From: an uncultured Clostridia bacterium
Lineage (GTDB): Bacteria; Bacillota; Clostridia; Christensenellales; Pumilibacteraceae
Assembly (NCBI GenBank): GCA_948440265.1
Contig: CAOJOK010000002.1
Location: 1-64,000 of the forward strand
DNA length: 64,000 nucleotides
Direction of reading: 5' to 3'
Below are positions 41,091 through 49,408 of the stretch, one piece after another. The notes under the pieces are model-generated. The model was not told where the DNA came from. It made no database searches and worked only from the letters and a program-made list of their open reading frames with translations. The position numbers and the translations under genes are program-made. How positions within the stretch are numbered: position 1 is the first letter of the stretch; each line of letters opens with the position of its first letter.

Positions 41091-42617
41091 TTATTTCGCT
41101 TTCTTTTCCATTTTGCGGTAGGCAACCAATCTTTCACCGCCGGCACACGGCATAGCGACGTCGGGATTCTGTCTCGACACTTCTTCCGGCGTGAGTCCGA
41201 GCGCCTTTGCGGCATCCCAAACCGTTTCGCCTTTTCTTGCTATGTGCACGGAAATTGCCGCTTCTCTCGGCTGTTTGACTTCGCCGATTTTAACTTCGGA
41301 TATAATCGCCGACACTCCCGTTTTAACGGGCGTCAATCTCATACATATATCCGCACGCAAGCTCAATTCGTTGCCGCGTCTGATTTTCACGGTGACGTCC
41401 TTGACGCCTGCCGCCGCCGTAACGAAGTCACCTTCTTCGACATTGTCGCCGTTCAGCGTCAGCGAGAACGGAACCTGTGCAAACACCGTATTCGACCCGC
41501 GTTCCGTGTTCACGTAAACTATATTGCAGCCGAGCATACCTTCGACGGTCACTCTGCCGTCACCGGCAAGCACGTTGGAAATGCTCACGCGAGAACCGAA
41601 CACTCCCGAAATCGCGTCGGCAAGAGGCAGCTTCTCGTCGATAGCCACATTGCCTTCGACGGTATCCGTCGCCGTAAAGTCGCCTTTCGGCATACTTATT
41701 TCCACGCTTTGAACGGTGGAAAGCAGTTCGTTTTCCAAACAGAACGTGTCAATGGAAGGCGTTATCTCGTCGTTTCTGAACACCAAAATATCGGCTTTAA
41801 GCGTCAGCTCCAATTCGGCAACGGTTTCCTCTCCGCCGCCCGACGTCGACACGGACACGTTTTTCACACAGATGCCGCCCGTCGTTATATCCCCGACGCG
41901 AGCGCCGTCGGCGCGGCACTGCCAATCTATCGGAATATATATTCTCTTGCCCGAAAGCTCTCCGCTCGGCGAACGCAATACGAGCGTGGCAACCGCTTCT
42001 CCCGTTATGGCAACGGAGTCGTCGAAGCTGTCTATTCTGCTCACGAAAGCTTCCGCTTCCGTGGCGATGATTTCACAGCCTTTCAAATCGGTCGCAGTAT
42101 CGGAAACGATAAACGTATCGTTTGCTTCCGCAACGAGATTACAGCATTTAACTCTGTCTTCGCGCGTATAAACGTTTTCTCCGCCGCGCGCAAGATATTT
42201 GATATTTTCGCGGTCGCAGCCGTAAAGCGTGACTTCCACTACGGCGGCAAGTTTGACAACGTCTTCTTCCGCCGCTATGATATCCATATCGAGTATGGTT
42301 GCGTTAAAACAAGTCTTTGTCGCGGCGCCCACGCCCTTTGCTTCCATTTTGTCGGAAAAATCGGCGTTGTAATCCAGCATTTCCACGCCGCCCTCCGTTG
42401 TTTCGAACAGCACCTTAAAGTTTACTCTTCCGGAATAGCGCGCTTCGCCGGTGAACGCCTCCGCCGCTCCGATGCTTATTTGAGACGACGTGGACAGCAC
42501 CTTTGCTATGCGCGTTTCGGGTCTGGGAAGAAGCCGCGCTTCCACCACAGCCTGACCCGTCCCAAGTCGGCGGTAAGTATCGAAAACCGCCGTGTCGTAT
42601 ACCGGTTCAAAAGCCAT
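41091..42617 (-). CDS. DUF3794/SPOCS and LysM-domain spore protein (SipL-like)
   Basis: A 508-residue protein with three DUF3794 (SPOCS) repeats of about 120 residues, each holding a RVNFKVLF / LVLRSPSGEL / GCNIVYVN strand, and a C-terminal LysM motif (ARKGETVWDAAKALGLTPEEV). Clostridial relatives such as SipL tie the coat basement layer to the forespore. There is no signal peptide, as expected for a mother-cell coat protein. AGGAGG lies 11 nt before the ATG. The 112 bp upstream hold no clear sigma-A promoter, consistent with sporulation control. Confidence 0.87.
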   Translation of the reverse strand: MAFEPVYDTAVFDTYRRLGTGQAVVEARLLPRPETRIAKVLSTSSQISIGAAEAFTGEARYSGRVNFKVLFETTEGGVEMLDYNADFSDKMEAKGVGAATKTCFNATILDMDIIAAEEDVVKLAAVVEVTLYGCDRENIKYLARGGENVYTREDRVKCCNLVAEANDTFIVSDTATDLKGCEIIATEAEAFVSRIDSFDDSVAITGEAVATLVLRSPSGELSGKRIYIPIDWQCRADGARVGDITTGGICVKNVSVSTSGGGEETVAELELTLKADILVFRNDEITPSIDTFCLENELLSTVQSVEISMPKGDFTATDTVEGNVAIDEKLPLADAISGVFGSRVSISNVLAGDGRVTVEGMLGCNIVYVNTERGSNTVFAQVPFSLTLNGDNVEEGDFVTAAAGVKDVTVKIRRGNELSLRADICMRLTPVKTGVSAIISEVKIGEVKQPREAAISVHIARKGETVWDAAKALGLTPEEVSRQNPDVAMPCAGGERLVAYRKMEKKAK

Positions 42618-42729
42618 ATACAGTATTGCCTCCTATAAAATATAATTTGTCCCTCGCTATCCGTGCGGATAACAATATATTCTATAATGGACATACCGAA
42701 TTTATGACCGTTTTTTCAAAAACTTTTTA

Positions 42730-42969
42730 TTAAACTCTCGTCAGCTTTATATCGCCGCAAATCACGTCGGAATATGAAAACGACAGTAAATCTATATTCT
42801 TGTCCGACGTTATTCTCAAAGTAAATACGGCAGGATACAGTTGCGCTATCTCGCCGTCATATTTGAGAACTCTCTTTCTTCCCTTGTTTACGCTTATTTT
42901 CAGGCTTTCGCCTTTCAAACCTTCTATATTCTTTTTGACTTCTTCGACGGAAACCGCTCTCTTTCTCAA
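42730..42969 (-). CDS. veg: Veg family protein
   Basis: A 79-residue protein of the Bacillus Veg family (a small SH3-like fold; in B. subtilis it affects biofilm matrix genes). It opens with VEEVKKNIEGLKGESLKI..NKGRKR, and the rest matches the family in length and strand pattern. The TTG at 42969 has AAGGAG 11 nt upstream; no in-frame ATG exists. It lies just upstream of the DUF3794 gene on the same strand. Confidence 0.88.
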   Translation of the reverse strand: MRKRAVSVEEVKKNIEGLKGESLKISVNKGRKRVLKYDGEIAQLYPAVFTLRITSDKNIDLLSFSYSDVICGDIKLTRV

Positions 42970-43066
42970 ACCGATTCACGCTCCTTTCTTTATGTACGGT
43001 CGATTGCGAAAAGGCGTTGTTATCATATTGTTTCCCACAAGGATATAAATAATTCCTTTCACTATG

Positions 43067-43103
43067 AAAAAAAGCGCTCGGTCGTTTTGAGCCGAACGCT
43101 TTT
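43067..43103 (-). terminator. Terminator after the acidic zinc-ribbon gene
   Basis: AAAAGCG.TCGG pairs with CCGAACGCTTTT; on the minus strand T7 follows. Confidence 0.65.
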
Positions 43104-43107
43104 GTTA

Positions 43108-43596
43108 TCAGAAATCTTCGTCGTCGTCTTCATCGTCTTCTTCGTCTTCGTCATCCTCTTCGAAATCGTTGGGGTCGACGTCGTAATCGAAGTCGTCGGG
43201 TTCTTTTTCTCCTTCGTATTCTTCATCGTCGTCTTCTTCGCTTTCTTCGTCTTCGAGTTCCGACAGCGGAATGATATCCAGTCCTTCGTCGGTATCGGCG
43301 TCTTCCGCCATTTCATTTCCTTCGAAATCGTCTTCCTGTTCTGCTTCCGACGCCTTTTCCTCGCGCTCCTTCGCGCACATAAAGCAGATGTCTTCGTCTT
43401 CGTCGAGATAGTTGACGTGACAAACGGGACACAGCCTTTCCACACCGGCTTCTTCGTCGTCGGGAATCAAGATATCTCTCGCGACCAAACCGAGCTCGGC
43501 TTTGCATACATTGCAGTACTTATCTTTTTTGTTTATATAGTTCAACTCGCAGCGCGGGCAAAGAATATAAACAGGTTTCTTTTCGTCTTTTTTCAT
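43108..43596 (-). CDS. Tandem zinc-ribbon protein with long acidic tail
   Basis: A 162-residue protein of unknown role. The N-terminal 80 residues carry two CxxC...CxxC zinc sites (CPRC..CNVC and CPVC..CFMC). The remaining half is almost entirely Asp and Glu (calculated by eye at over 60 percent acidic), ending EDDDEDF. Such tails occur on proteins that contact RNA polymerase or basic partners, but none is identified here. It has its own sigma-A promoter and terminator. Confidence 0.75.
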   Translation of the reverse strand: MKKDEKKPVYILCPRCELNYINKKDKYCNVCKAELGLVARDILIPDDEEAGVERLCPVCHVNYLDEDEDICFMCAKEREEKASEAEQEDDFEGNEMAEDADTDEGLDIIPLSELEDEESEEDDDEEYEGEKEPDDFDYDVDPNDFEEDDEDEEDDEDDDEDF

Positions 43597-43651
43597 AGTT
43601 TCTCCACCGTTGTTTTTATTACCGCATTAACTGCGGTATCAAATCGCCACT

Positions 43652-43680
43652 ATTATATGCGTTTTGATTCGTTTTGTAAA
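43652..43680 (-). promoter_or_regulatory. Promoter of the acidic zinc-ribbon gene
   Basis: On the minus strand TTTACA (43675-43680) and TATAAT (43652-43657) are 17 bp apart. The leader contains a small ACCGCA/TGCGGT hairpin (about 43620-43637). Confidence 0.7.
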
Positions 43681-43729
43681 CTGTTTGACAGTAGTTTTAT
43701 AAATTTTTTTCTTCTGAAATCGATTTTTT

Positions 43730-44218
43730 TTATTTCCCGCGAGTGTGCTTGATAAACCGCCTTAATCGCAGGGCAATCAGACCTACTCCGAGAATACCGT
43801 CAAATATGAAACTCCAGGTATATACTGACACGGCAAACAACGCGGCAATGAAAATCAGGATAGCGACAAGCTCTCTGATAAAGACTCCGAGAGCGCTCGA
43901 TTTGGAATGTACGTCGAAGCCGTCGTCATAATAAATGGGAATGAGTCTCGGAAAATACAGCAGTCCCACAAACCCCGTCACTATGCCCAGCCATATCCGC
44001 GCAGAAAAAAGAGTTATTTCCGAAGTGACGCGTATCATAAAAAAGCCGTCCGCTATCAATATTATCAAGAGCACTAAAAACAGCGTTATGTATATCGGCG
44101 TGCGCCAGCGCAGAAAATCCAGCACGGCATATTTTCTGCCGTATACATAATTCGGCAATTCGTAAGCGAGCGGAATCAGCAGCACGACTACTATTACGGC
44201 AACTACTACGTATACCAT
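43730..44218 (-). CDS. Small integral membrane protein
   Basis: No family was recognised. The 162-residue protein has about five hydrophobic segments (near residues 2-20, 43-60, 75-92, 112-128 and 132-148) and a basic C-terminus. It starts 1 bp after the stop of the acetyltransferase gene, so both are on one transcript. Confidence 0.7.
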   Translation of the reverse strand: MVYVVVAVIVVVLLIPLAYELPNYVYGRKYAVLDFLRWRTPIYITLFLVLLIILIADGFFMIRVTSEITLFSARIWLGIVTGFVGLLYFPRLIPIYYDDGFDVHSKSSALGVFIRELVAILIFIAALFAVSVYTWSFIFDGILGVGLIALRLRRFIKHTRGK

Positions 44219-44219
44219 T

Positions 44220-44699
44220 TCAATCCTTCTTCTTCACTTTTTTAACCATCATCAGCACCTGTTCGGGCAAGCCTTCATAGGCATACTCTTTGAAAACTTT
44301 TTTGACTTTAAAACCGCGTTTTTCGTACAGTGCGGTCGCGCCCGTGTTCGTTGCCCTGACAAACAGGACGATTTTCCTATACCTGCCCGCCGCTTTATCC
44401 AGCGCCGCGTCCAGCAGTCTGCCGCCGTAGCCTTGATTTCGGTATTCTTTGCGCAGACCTATTCCCAACCTGCCGCCCTTAAAGCCGTACGGCACGATAT
44501 CGCACCAACCTGCAACCGTATGCCCGTCCTTCAAAAAGAGCTGTACGGCGTTACTGCGGGCGCAATAGCGCATAAAAGCCAAGCTGTCGGACAAAGAAAA
44601 CCCTTTGCTCACCGAAAGCCACTTGCCTTCGCACGCCACGGCGTCGACGGCATCGCAATAGCTTTTGGCAAGGTCTATTGTCGCATCGGCAATCTCCAT
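44220..44699 (-). CDS. GNAT family N-acetyltransferase
   Basis: The 159-residue protein shows the GNAT core: GWCDIVPYGFKGGRLGIGL strand, then the acetyl-CoA loop RKEYRNQGYGGRLLDAALDKA, then FVRATNTGATALYEKRGFK. It is close to ribosomal-protein/small-molecule acetyltransferases, but the acceptor is unknown. GGGAG precedes the ATG. Confidence 0.88.
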   Translation of the reverse strand: MEIADATIDLAKSYCDAVDAVACEGKWLSVSKGFSLSDSLAFMRYCARSNAVQLFLKDGHTVAGWCDIVPYGFKGGRLGIGLRKEYRNQGYGGRLLDAALDKAAGRYRKIVLFVRATNTGATALYEKRGFKVKKVFKEYAYEGLPEQVLMMVKKVKKKD

Positions 44700-44750
44700 T
44701 ATTTCTTTGCTCCCGATAAGTCAGTTGAAATCTGCAAAGCAGTGCTATTT

Positions 44751-44779
44751 AGTATAGCACTTTAACGCCCAAAAGGCAA
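44751..44779 (-). promoter_or_regulatory. Promoter of the acetyltransferase gene
   Basis: On the minus strand TTGCCT (44774-44779) and TATACT (44751-44756) are 17 bp apart. Confidence 0.6.
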
Positions 44780-44813
44780 CGATTTTCAGCGGTATTTTTT
44801 GTCAAAAAATCGA

Positions 44814-44845
44814 AGAGCCGAGACCGTTTTTCCAATCTCGGCTCC
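44814..44845 (-). terminator. Terminator of the first GH3 operon
   Basis: GAGCCGAGA pairs perfectly with TCTCGGCTC around a 12-nt loop; a T run follows on the minus strand. Confidence 0.75.
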
Positions 44846-44910
44846 TCTCTGCCTTTCGGCTGGTTTGGAGAAAAATGTATGTCGAATGACCTGAATGTCA
44901 ATCGAAAGGT

Positions 44911-47900
44911 TTATTCGTCGGTCTTAGGCGATTTGTTTCCCTTTCTCTTCAAGACTTCGGTAACGACTATCCACGCCACACTGCCTGCAAACAGGACGGC
45001 GAGTCCGACGTTGAGACCGATAAGCAGTCCCTGCCACCAGGGAATAACTTTCACTACGTCCGAGTCCGCGGAAATGCCGTTCATAGCATTGCTCTGCACG
45101 ACGGTGTAGAGTATTCTGTGCATAGATTCGCGCATAGCCCAAGCCACATCGGCGTGACCGGTTTTGCACAGGTCGAGATGCGCCGCATCCTGCTGACCGT
45201 CTACAAGGTCGGTACCTGCGGCAACCATAGCCGCAAGGTTCATATAAGGGGTTGTAGCGCCCATCCACATATCGGTTACCGCAATGCCCGTCATTCCGCA
45301 CTCTTCGCGCAAGAAGCCCGTCATAAGCCCTTTATTCATTGCGCTCCAATACAGTCCCATTCTGTTAAACGCCGTCATAACGCCGCTGGCTCCGCGCAGG
45401 GTAATATCCTTGCCCTTATAATTATACGTCTTGCCTGCAATCGTAATCGGCAACTCGAAGGCTTTCATATATATTTCTCTGATAGCCTGCTCGTTCGACC
45501 AAGTGCCGATACCGCGTCTCAAATCTTCCTGGTCGTTCAGTCCGATATGCTTGTTGTAGACATATAAACCGCGATTTTCCATTGCCGCACATTCGTATGC
45601 GCAAATCATACCCGAAAGGAATCCGTCTTCGCTGTAATACTCGAAATTTCTTCCCGAGTACGGCGTGCGCTGTATATTGGAACCCGGTCCGTAAAGTCCG
45701 GAATAGCCTGCCCACAATGCGTCGTCGCCTATCGTATCGCCTATTTCAAACATCAAATCGACGTTCAACGTTGCCGCAAGAATACCGCCCGACGGATAAC
45801 AGTTGGCGTGCTGCGTACGCAGTTTGTCTTTTGTCTTATTCGCCAGACCGCGTTTGCCTATCGCGTATATTTCCGTCAGTCCCGAAGGTCCGTTATGGTC
45901 AATAGTTTCGGGTTTGTTTATCGAAGTCAAAAGCTCCGTTCTTCTCATTCCGTAACGTATCGTATCCACGCACTCTTTCCAGGTAAGCTGGTCGAGCAAT
46001 TGCTCCCAAAGCGGGTCGTCGTAAGCTATCTTATTGCCCTGCTCGTCGACGCGAAGGTCTATCAATTGCAATTTGATTTCGTTTCCGTGCTCGTCCTTTT
46101 TGTAAGTGCCGTAAGAGGGGTATGCGCCGTTATCTTCTGGCAAAGCAACGGTACCGCGCCTTCCCAAAGCATTCATATCCGTCGCAAGTTTGTCGCTCCA
46201 ATGAAGTACGACATTGTCGCCCGTTTTTGTCAGAGTAGTTCCCGACCAATTGTTTCGGGTCATATACGTAACGGAATCGCTTCCTTTGTTTGCATACTTG
46301 TTGAAATCGGCAAATTCGAACTGATTCTTTATCTTAACGCTTTTCTTCGAATCGGTAGCCGCCGTAGTCGAATACGTCACTTCATCGAAAGCAAGCGCTA
46401 TCACGTCGCCGACGGCAGCGGCATTGCCTGCGTCGTCCATACGTCCCGACGTGCCGCTCGGCGTATACCCTCTTTTTGCAAGGATATTATTGACCGCCGA
46501 ATGAGCGTTGTCTGCCACGGTAAGATAATAGTCGCCGCCCGTAATCACATATGTTTCCGCTTTGTTTGCGTCATAGGAAGCGAACTGCCTTTCTTCGACG
46601 TCGATTTTTACAATTTCGCTGTCGCCGCTTTGACCGTGCGGAGCAAGCTCTCCCGTTTTTGCAAAACCGACAAGTTCAGCCGCAGGCGCTTCTATACCGT
46701 TGTCGATATTGTATTTACCGTAAGGCTTTTTCAGGTATACCTGCACGCCCTTTTTGCCTGCCGTCGCGCCCGTGTTCGTAACTTTTACCGAAACGGTATA
46801 TTTGGTTTGCGCACCGCTGCCGCTCTTTTCCACGCTCATATCGGAATATTCGAAGTCGGTGTAAGACAGACCGTATCCGAACGGATATGTTACCGTTGCG
46901 GCATAATCGTAAGCGCCCACATTCGCCGCCTGCGTCACATAGTCTTCATATCTTGTTTCCGTATAGCGATAGCCGACATACACGCCTTCCTGATAGACGA
47001 CATAAGTTTGGTCGGCGTCTATTTCGTCAAGCGCCACATTGCCGCCTATGCCGCCGGCAGCCTGCGACCCTGCATAAGGATATACGCCGAAATTGTAAAG
47101 AGCCGGATTTTCCTTATGCCTGCGCCAGAAGGTTGCCGACAGACTTCCCGACGGATTGACGTTGCCCGCAAGAATTTCCGCAACGGCGTTGAGTCCGGTA
47201 GTGCCCGTAGTGCCTATCCACATTGCGGCGTCTATGCCGTATTGCTCATCCTGTAAAAAGTCTGCTTCTATCTGGTTTGTGGTATTTAACACCACAATAA
47301 TCTTTTCCACCTTTCCTGCGTCTTTTTTGGCTTTTACGCCGGCAAGCAGTGCCTTCTCCTTCGGGGACAGCTTCAAATAATCTCCGTCCGTGGAATCTCC
47401 GCCGCTTCCCGTGGAATCGTCAAGCTTGCTCAAAGACAGCTTGCCTCTCGGCATATCCGAACCTTCTCCGCCGATACGCGCAAGCGTGACTATCGCGGCA
47501 TTGCCGTATTGTTCAAGCGTGCTGCCGCAAGCCGCGTCCACCTCGCTCCAAGGCGCTTCTCCGATAACTTTTATGCCCGTAACGCCGTTGCCCGTGGAAC
47601 CGGTCTTTCTCAAATATTTATGCCCCGCGCCCGTGTTATACCAATCCCACAGCGTGGAATTCACTTCGAATCCGCTCTTTTCCAAAGCCGATTTCCAGGT
47701 AGGCGCGGAAGATACTTCCACCGAACCGGAACCCGTGCCGCCGTATACGGGGTCTACGCTTGCCACGCCGAACAGAGTTACCTTTCTCGAGCCAGATTTA
47801 AGCGGCAGAGCATTGTTTTCGTTTTTCAAAAGCACCGCGCCCTCTCCCATAGCTCTTTCTCCGAGAGCGTTGCCTGCTTTTATCAAGTCGGACAAATTGT

Positions 47901-48486
47901 CGTAATTGCTTTTATAGTAATCTTCTGCCGCAGTGCCGCCGCCCACGACCTCAAAGCTCGTGGTTCCGAGCGCGCCGTTTATGGCAGGCGCGTTTTCGTT
48001 CGCTATCACGGTTCCTGCCACGATAATTCCGAGCAAAACCGCCGTTGCCGAAACGGAAAGCTTCTGCAACCACATACTTGCCTTATAATTCAGGCAGAAC
48101 GACGTTATGTTTAAAGCGATGCCCGCAATAAACAATATAATAGTCACGAAAAACTGCGCGTCCCACGTGGAGTCGATACCGACAGCCGCCGCCGAAACAT
48201 AGGGATATATCGCGTATACATAAAACAGAAACGCCAGAAAATGTATAACGCTCATAGCGACGCTCTGCCATACGTCGAGCTTGAATATTATAAGTACAAC
48301 GGAAGCCGCGACGGCTGCAAACAGCAGCGAGAACGCCGTCCAGGACATAGAGTCTATAACCCTGTTGCCGCCGGCATAGCAGACGGCATATACGATTGCA
48401 GTTATTAAAGATAAAGCAACCGAAGCCAGCGACACCGAAAACTTTTTAATATCTCTGCCCTCAAGAAATTTTTTAAAATCGAACAT
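44911..48486 (-). CDS. Membrane-tethered glycoside hydrolase family 3, inverted domain order
   Basis: A 1,191-residue beta-glucosidase-like protein. Five hydrophobic segments (about residues 17-160) come first. Next is the GH3 C-terminal alpha/beta sandwich (GAVLLKNENNALPL...TTGTTGLNAVAEILAGNVNPSG), then an FnIII-like domain (YPFGYGLSYTDFEYS...VKVTNTG). Only then does the GH3 N-terminal barrel follow (NHNGPSG-like, GRNFEYYSEDGFLSG), with the nucleophile Asp in AVTDMW (about 1072). A final membrane segment is near 1152-1175. This is the reverse of the classical barrel-first order. The catalytic part should face outside. It follows a lipoprotein gene. Confidence 0.85.
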   Translation of the reverse strand: MFDFKKFLEGRDIKKFSVSLASVALSLITAIVYAVCYAGGNRVIDSMSWTAFSLLFAAVAASVVLIIFKLDVWQSVAMSVIHFLAFLFYVYAIYPYVSAAAVGIDSTWDAQFFVTIILFIAGIALNITSFCLNYKASMWLQKLSVSATAVLLGIIVAGTVIANENAPAINGALGTTSFEVVGGGTAAEDYYKSNYDNLSDLIKAGNALGERAMGEGAVLLKNENNALPLKSGSRKVTLFGVASVDPVYGGTGSGSVEVSSAPTWKSALEKSGFEVNSTLWDWYNTGAGHKYLRKTGSTGNGVTGIKVIGEAPWSEVDAACGSTLEQYGNAAIVTLARIGGEGSDMPRGKLSLSKLDDSTGSGGDSTDGDYLKLSPKEKALLAGVKAKKDAGKVEKIIVVLNTTNQIEADFLQDEQYGIDAAMWIGTTGTTGLNAVAEILAGNVNPSGSLSATFWRRHKENPALYNFGVYPYAGSQAAGGIGGNVALDEIDADQTYVVYQEGVYVGYRYTETRYEDYVTQAANVGAYDYAATVTYPFGYGLSYTDFEYSDMSVEKSGSGAQTKYTVSVKVTNTGATAGKKGVQVYLKKPYGKYNIDNGIEAPAAELVGFAKTGELAPHGQSGDSEIVKIDVEERQFASYDANKAETYVITGGDYYLTVADNAHSAVNNILAKRGYTPSGTSGRMDDAGNAAAVGDVIALAFDEVTYSTTAATDSKKSVKIKNQFEFADFNKYANKGSDSVTYMTRNNWSGTTLTKTGDNVVLHWSDKLATDMNALGRRGTVALPEDNGAYPSYGTYKKDEHGNEIKLQLIDLRVDEQGNKIAYDDPLWEQLLDQLTWKECVDTIRYGMRRTELLTSINKPETIDHNGPSGLTEIYAIGKRGLANKTKDKLRTQHANCYPSGGILAATLNVDLMFEIGDTIGDDALWAGYSGLYGPGSNIQRTPYSGRNFEYYSEDGFLSGMICAYECAAMENRGLYVYNKHIGLNDQEDLRRGIGTWSNEQAIREIYMKAFELPITIAGKTYNYKGKDITLRGASGVMTAFNRMGLYWSAMNKGLMTGFLREECGMTGIAVTDMWMGATTPYMNLAAMVAAGTDLVDGQQDAAHLDLCKTGHADVAWAMRESMHRILYTVVQSNAMNGISADSDVVKVIPWWQGLLIGLNVGLAVLFAGSVAWIVVTEVLKRKGNKSPKTDE

Positions 48487-48508
48487 TTTACTTCTCCTTT
48501 TTTAAAAC

Positions 48509-48539
48509 AAACGCGGCGCGTTTGTTTGCCGCCGCGTTT
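48509..48539 (-). terminator. Intercistronic hairpin between lipoprotein and GH3 genes
   Basis: AAACGCGGCG pairs perfectly with CGCCGCGTTT around a 10-nt loop, followed by GTTTT on the minus strand. It may reduce read-through into the GH3 gene. Confidence 0.5.
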
Positions 48540-48551
48540 GCTCTGCCTTTA

Positions 48552-49241
48552 TTACGCTTTCGCGAAAGTAGTAGCTTCCTTGTCTATCGTAACCGTCATT
48601 GCTTCGAAAGTATCTCCGCAGTCGACGAAATACATAGAGTTGAAATAATAGAAGAATTTACCCGGATAAAGTATGTCGTCTATGTCGGCAACCGGCACGT
48701 CGATATTTGCGTAGTTCGCGCTGAATCTGCAATATGCCGCTCCGGCACCTGCAACGACCACTCTGCCCGTAACCTTATCGGGCGTTGCCAGCGTCACCTT
48801 TGTTTTGTCCGATTTGTCTTCAGTGTATTTTCCCGTGAAAGTAAGAGTAACGGCAAGGTCGCCTTCCCCTTCGTATCCGGTGAGTTTTTTGCCCGCCTCT
48901 TCCGTCTTAACCGTTTTGGTAAGCGTGTAGTTTCCGCCTTTGAGCTCGAGCTTTACGGTGTAATAGTTCTCGACGTTTTTTGCCTGCTGAACATCCATAT
49001 TGCCTTCCGCGTTCATAAGGCTCGGACACATCATCATATAGAGCTGATTGATTTTAACGTACTTGCCGGGACAAGACGCTATATCGTCCTTAACTTCCTG
49101 CGCACCGAAAAACGTTTTCGAGTCCATTGCAACGGTATACGTTCCTTCCGCATTTTCTCCGCAGCCTGTCAAAGCAAAGCAAGCCACGCAGAGAGTCGCT
49201 GCCGCAACCAAGACGGCAATCATAGTTTTGAGTTTCTTCAT
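48552..49241 (-). CDS. Predicted lipoprotein upstream of GH3
   Basis: A 229-residue secreted protein with a lipobox LTGC (Cys 27). The body is beta-rich, with a repeated GNYTLTKTVKTEEAGKK / YTEDKSDKTKVTLATP pattern. No known domain was recognised. AAGGAG lies 7 nt before the ATG. It is transcribed together with the GH3 enzyme downstream, so a substrate-capturing or accessory role is plausible but unproven. Confidence 0.75.
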   Translation of the reverse strand: MKKLKTMIAVLVAAATLCVACFALTGCGENAEGTYTVAMDSKTFFGAQEVKDDIASCPGKYVKINQLYMMMCPSLMNAEGNMDVQQAKNVENYYTVKLELKGGNYTLTKTVKTEEAGKKLTGYEGEGDLAVTLTFTGKYTEDKSDKTKVTLATPDKVTGRVVVAGAGAAYCRFSANYANIDVPVADIDDILYPGKFFYYFNSMYFVDCGDTFEAMTVTIDKEATTFAKA

Positions 49242-49357
49242 TTTTTTCTCCTTGAAATTTTATTTTTTCCGACTTCTCGGAATCATCGCTATAATAGCAC
49301 AACATTGTTATATATCACAATACAAACGGCAAAATAGGACGATTTGACTTCCCAAAT

Positions 49358-49402
49358 AAAAAAGCCGTCTCTCTTAAAGAAACGGTTTCTTTCTTATGCG
49401 GC
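49358..49402 (-). terminator. Terminator of the LytTR/GHKL operon
   Basis: GCCG and CGGC enclose an AAGAAAC/GTTTCTT stem, with T6 following on the minus strand. Confidence 0.6.
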
Positions 49403-49408
49403 ATTAAG

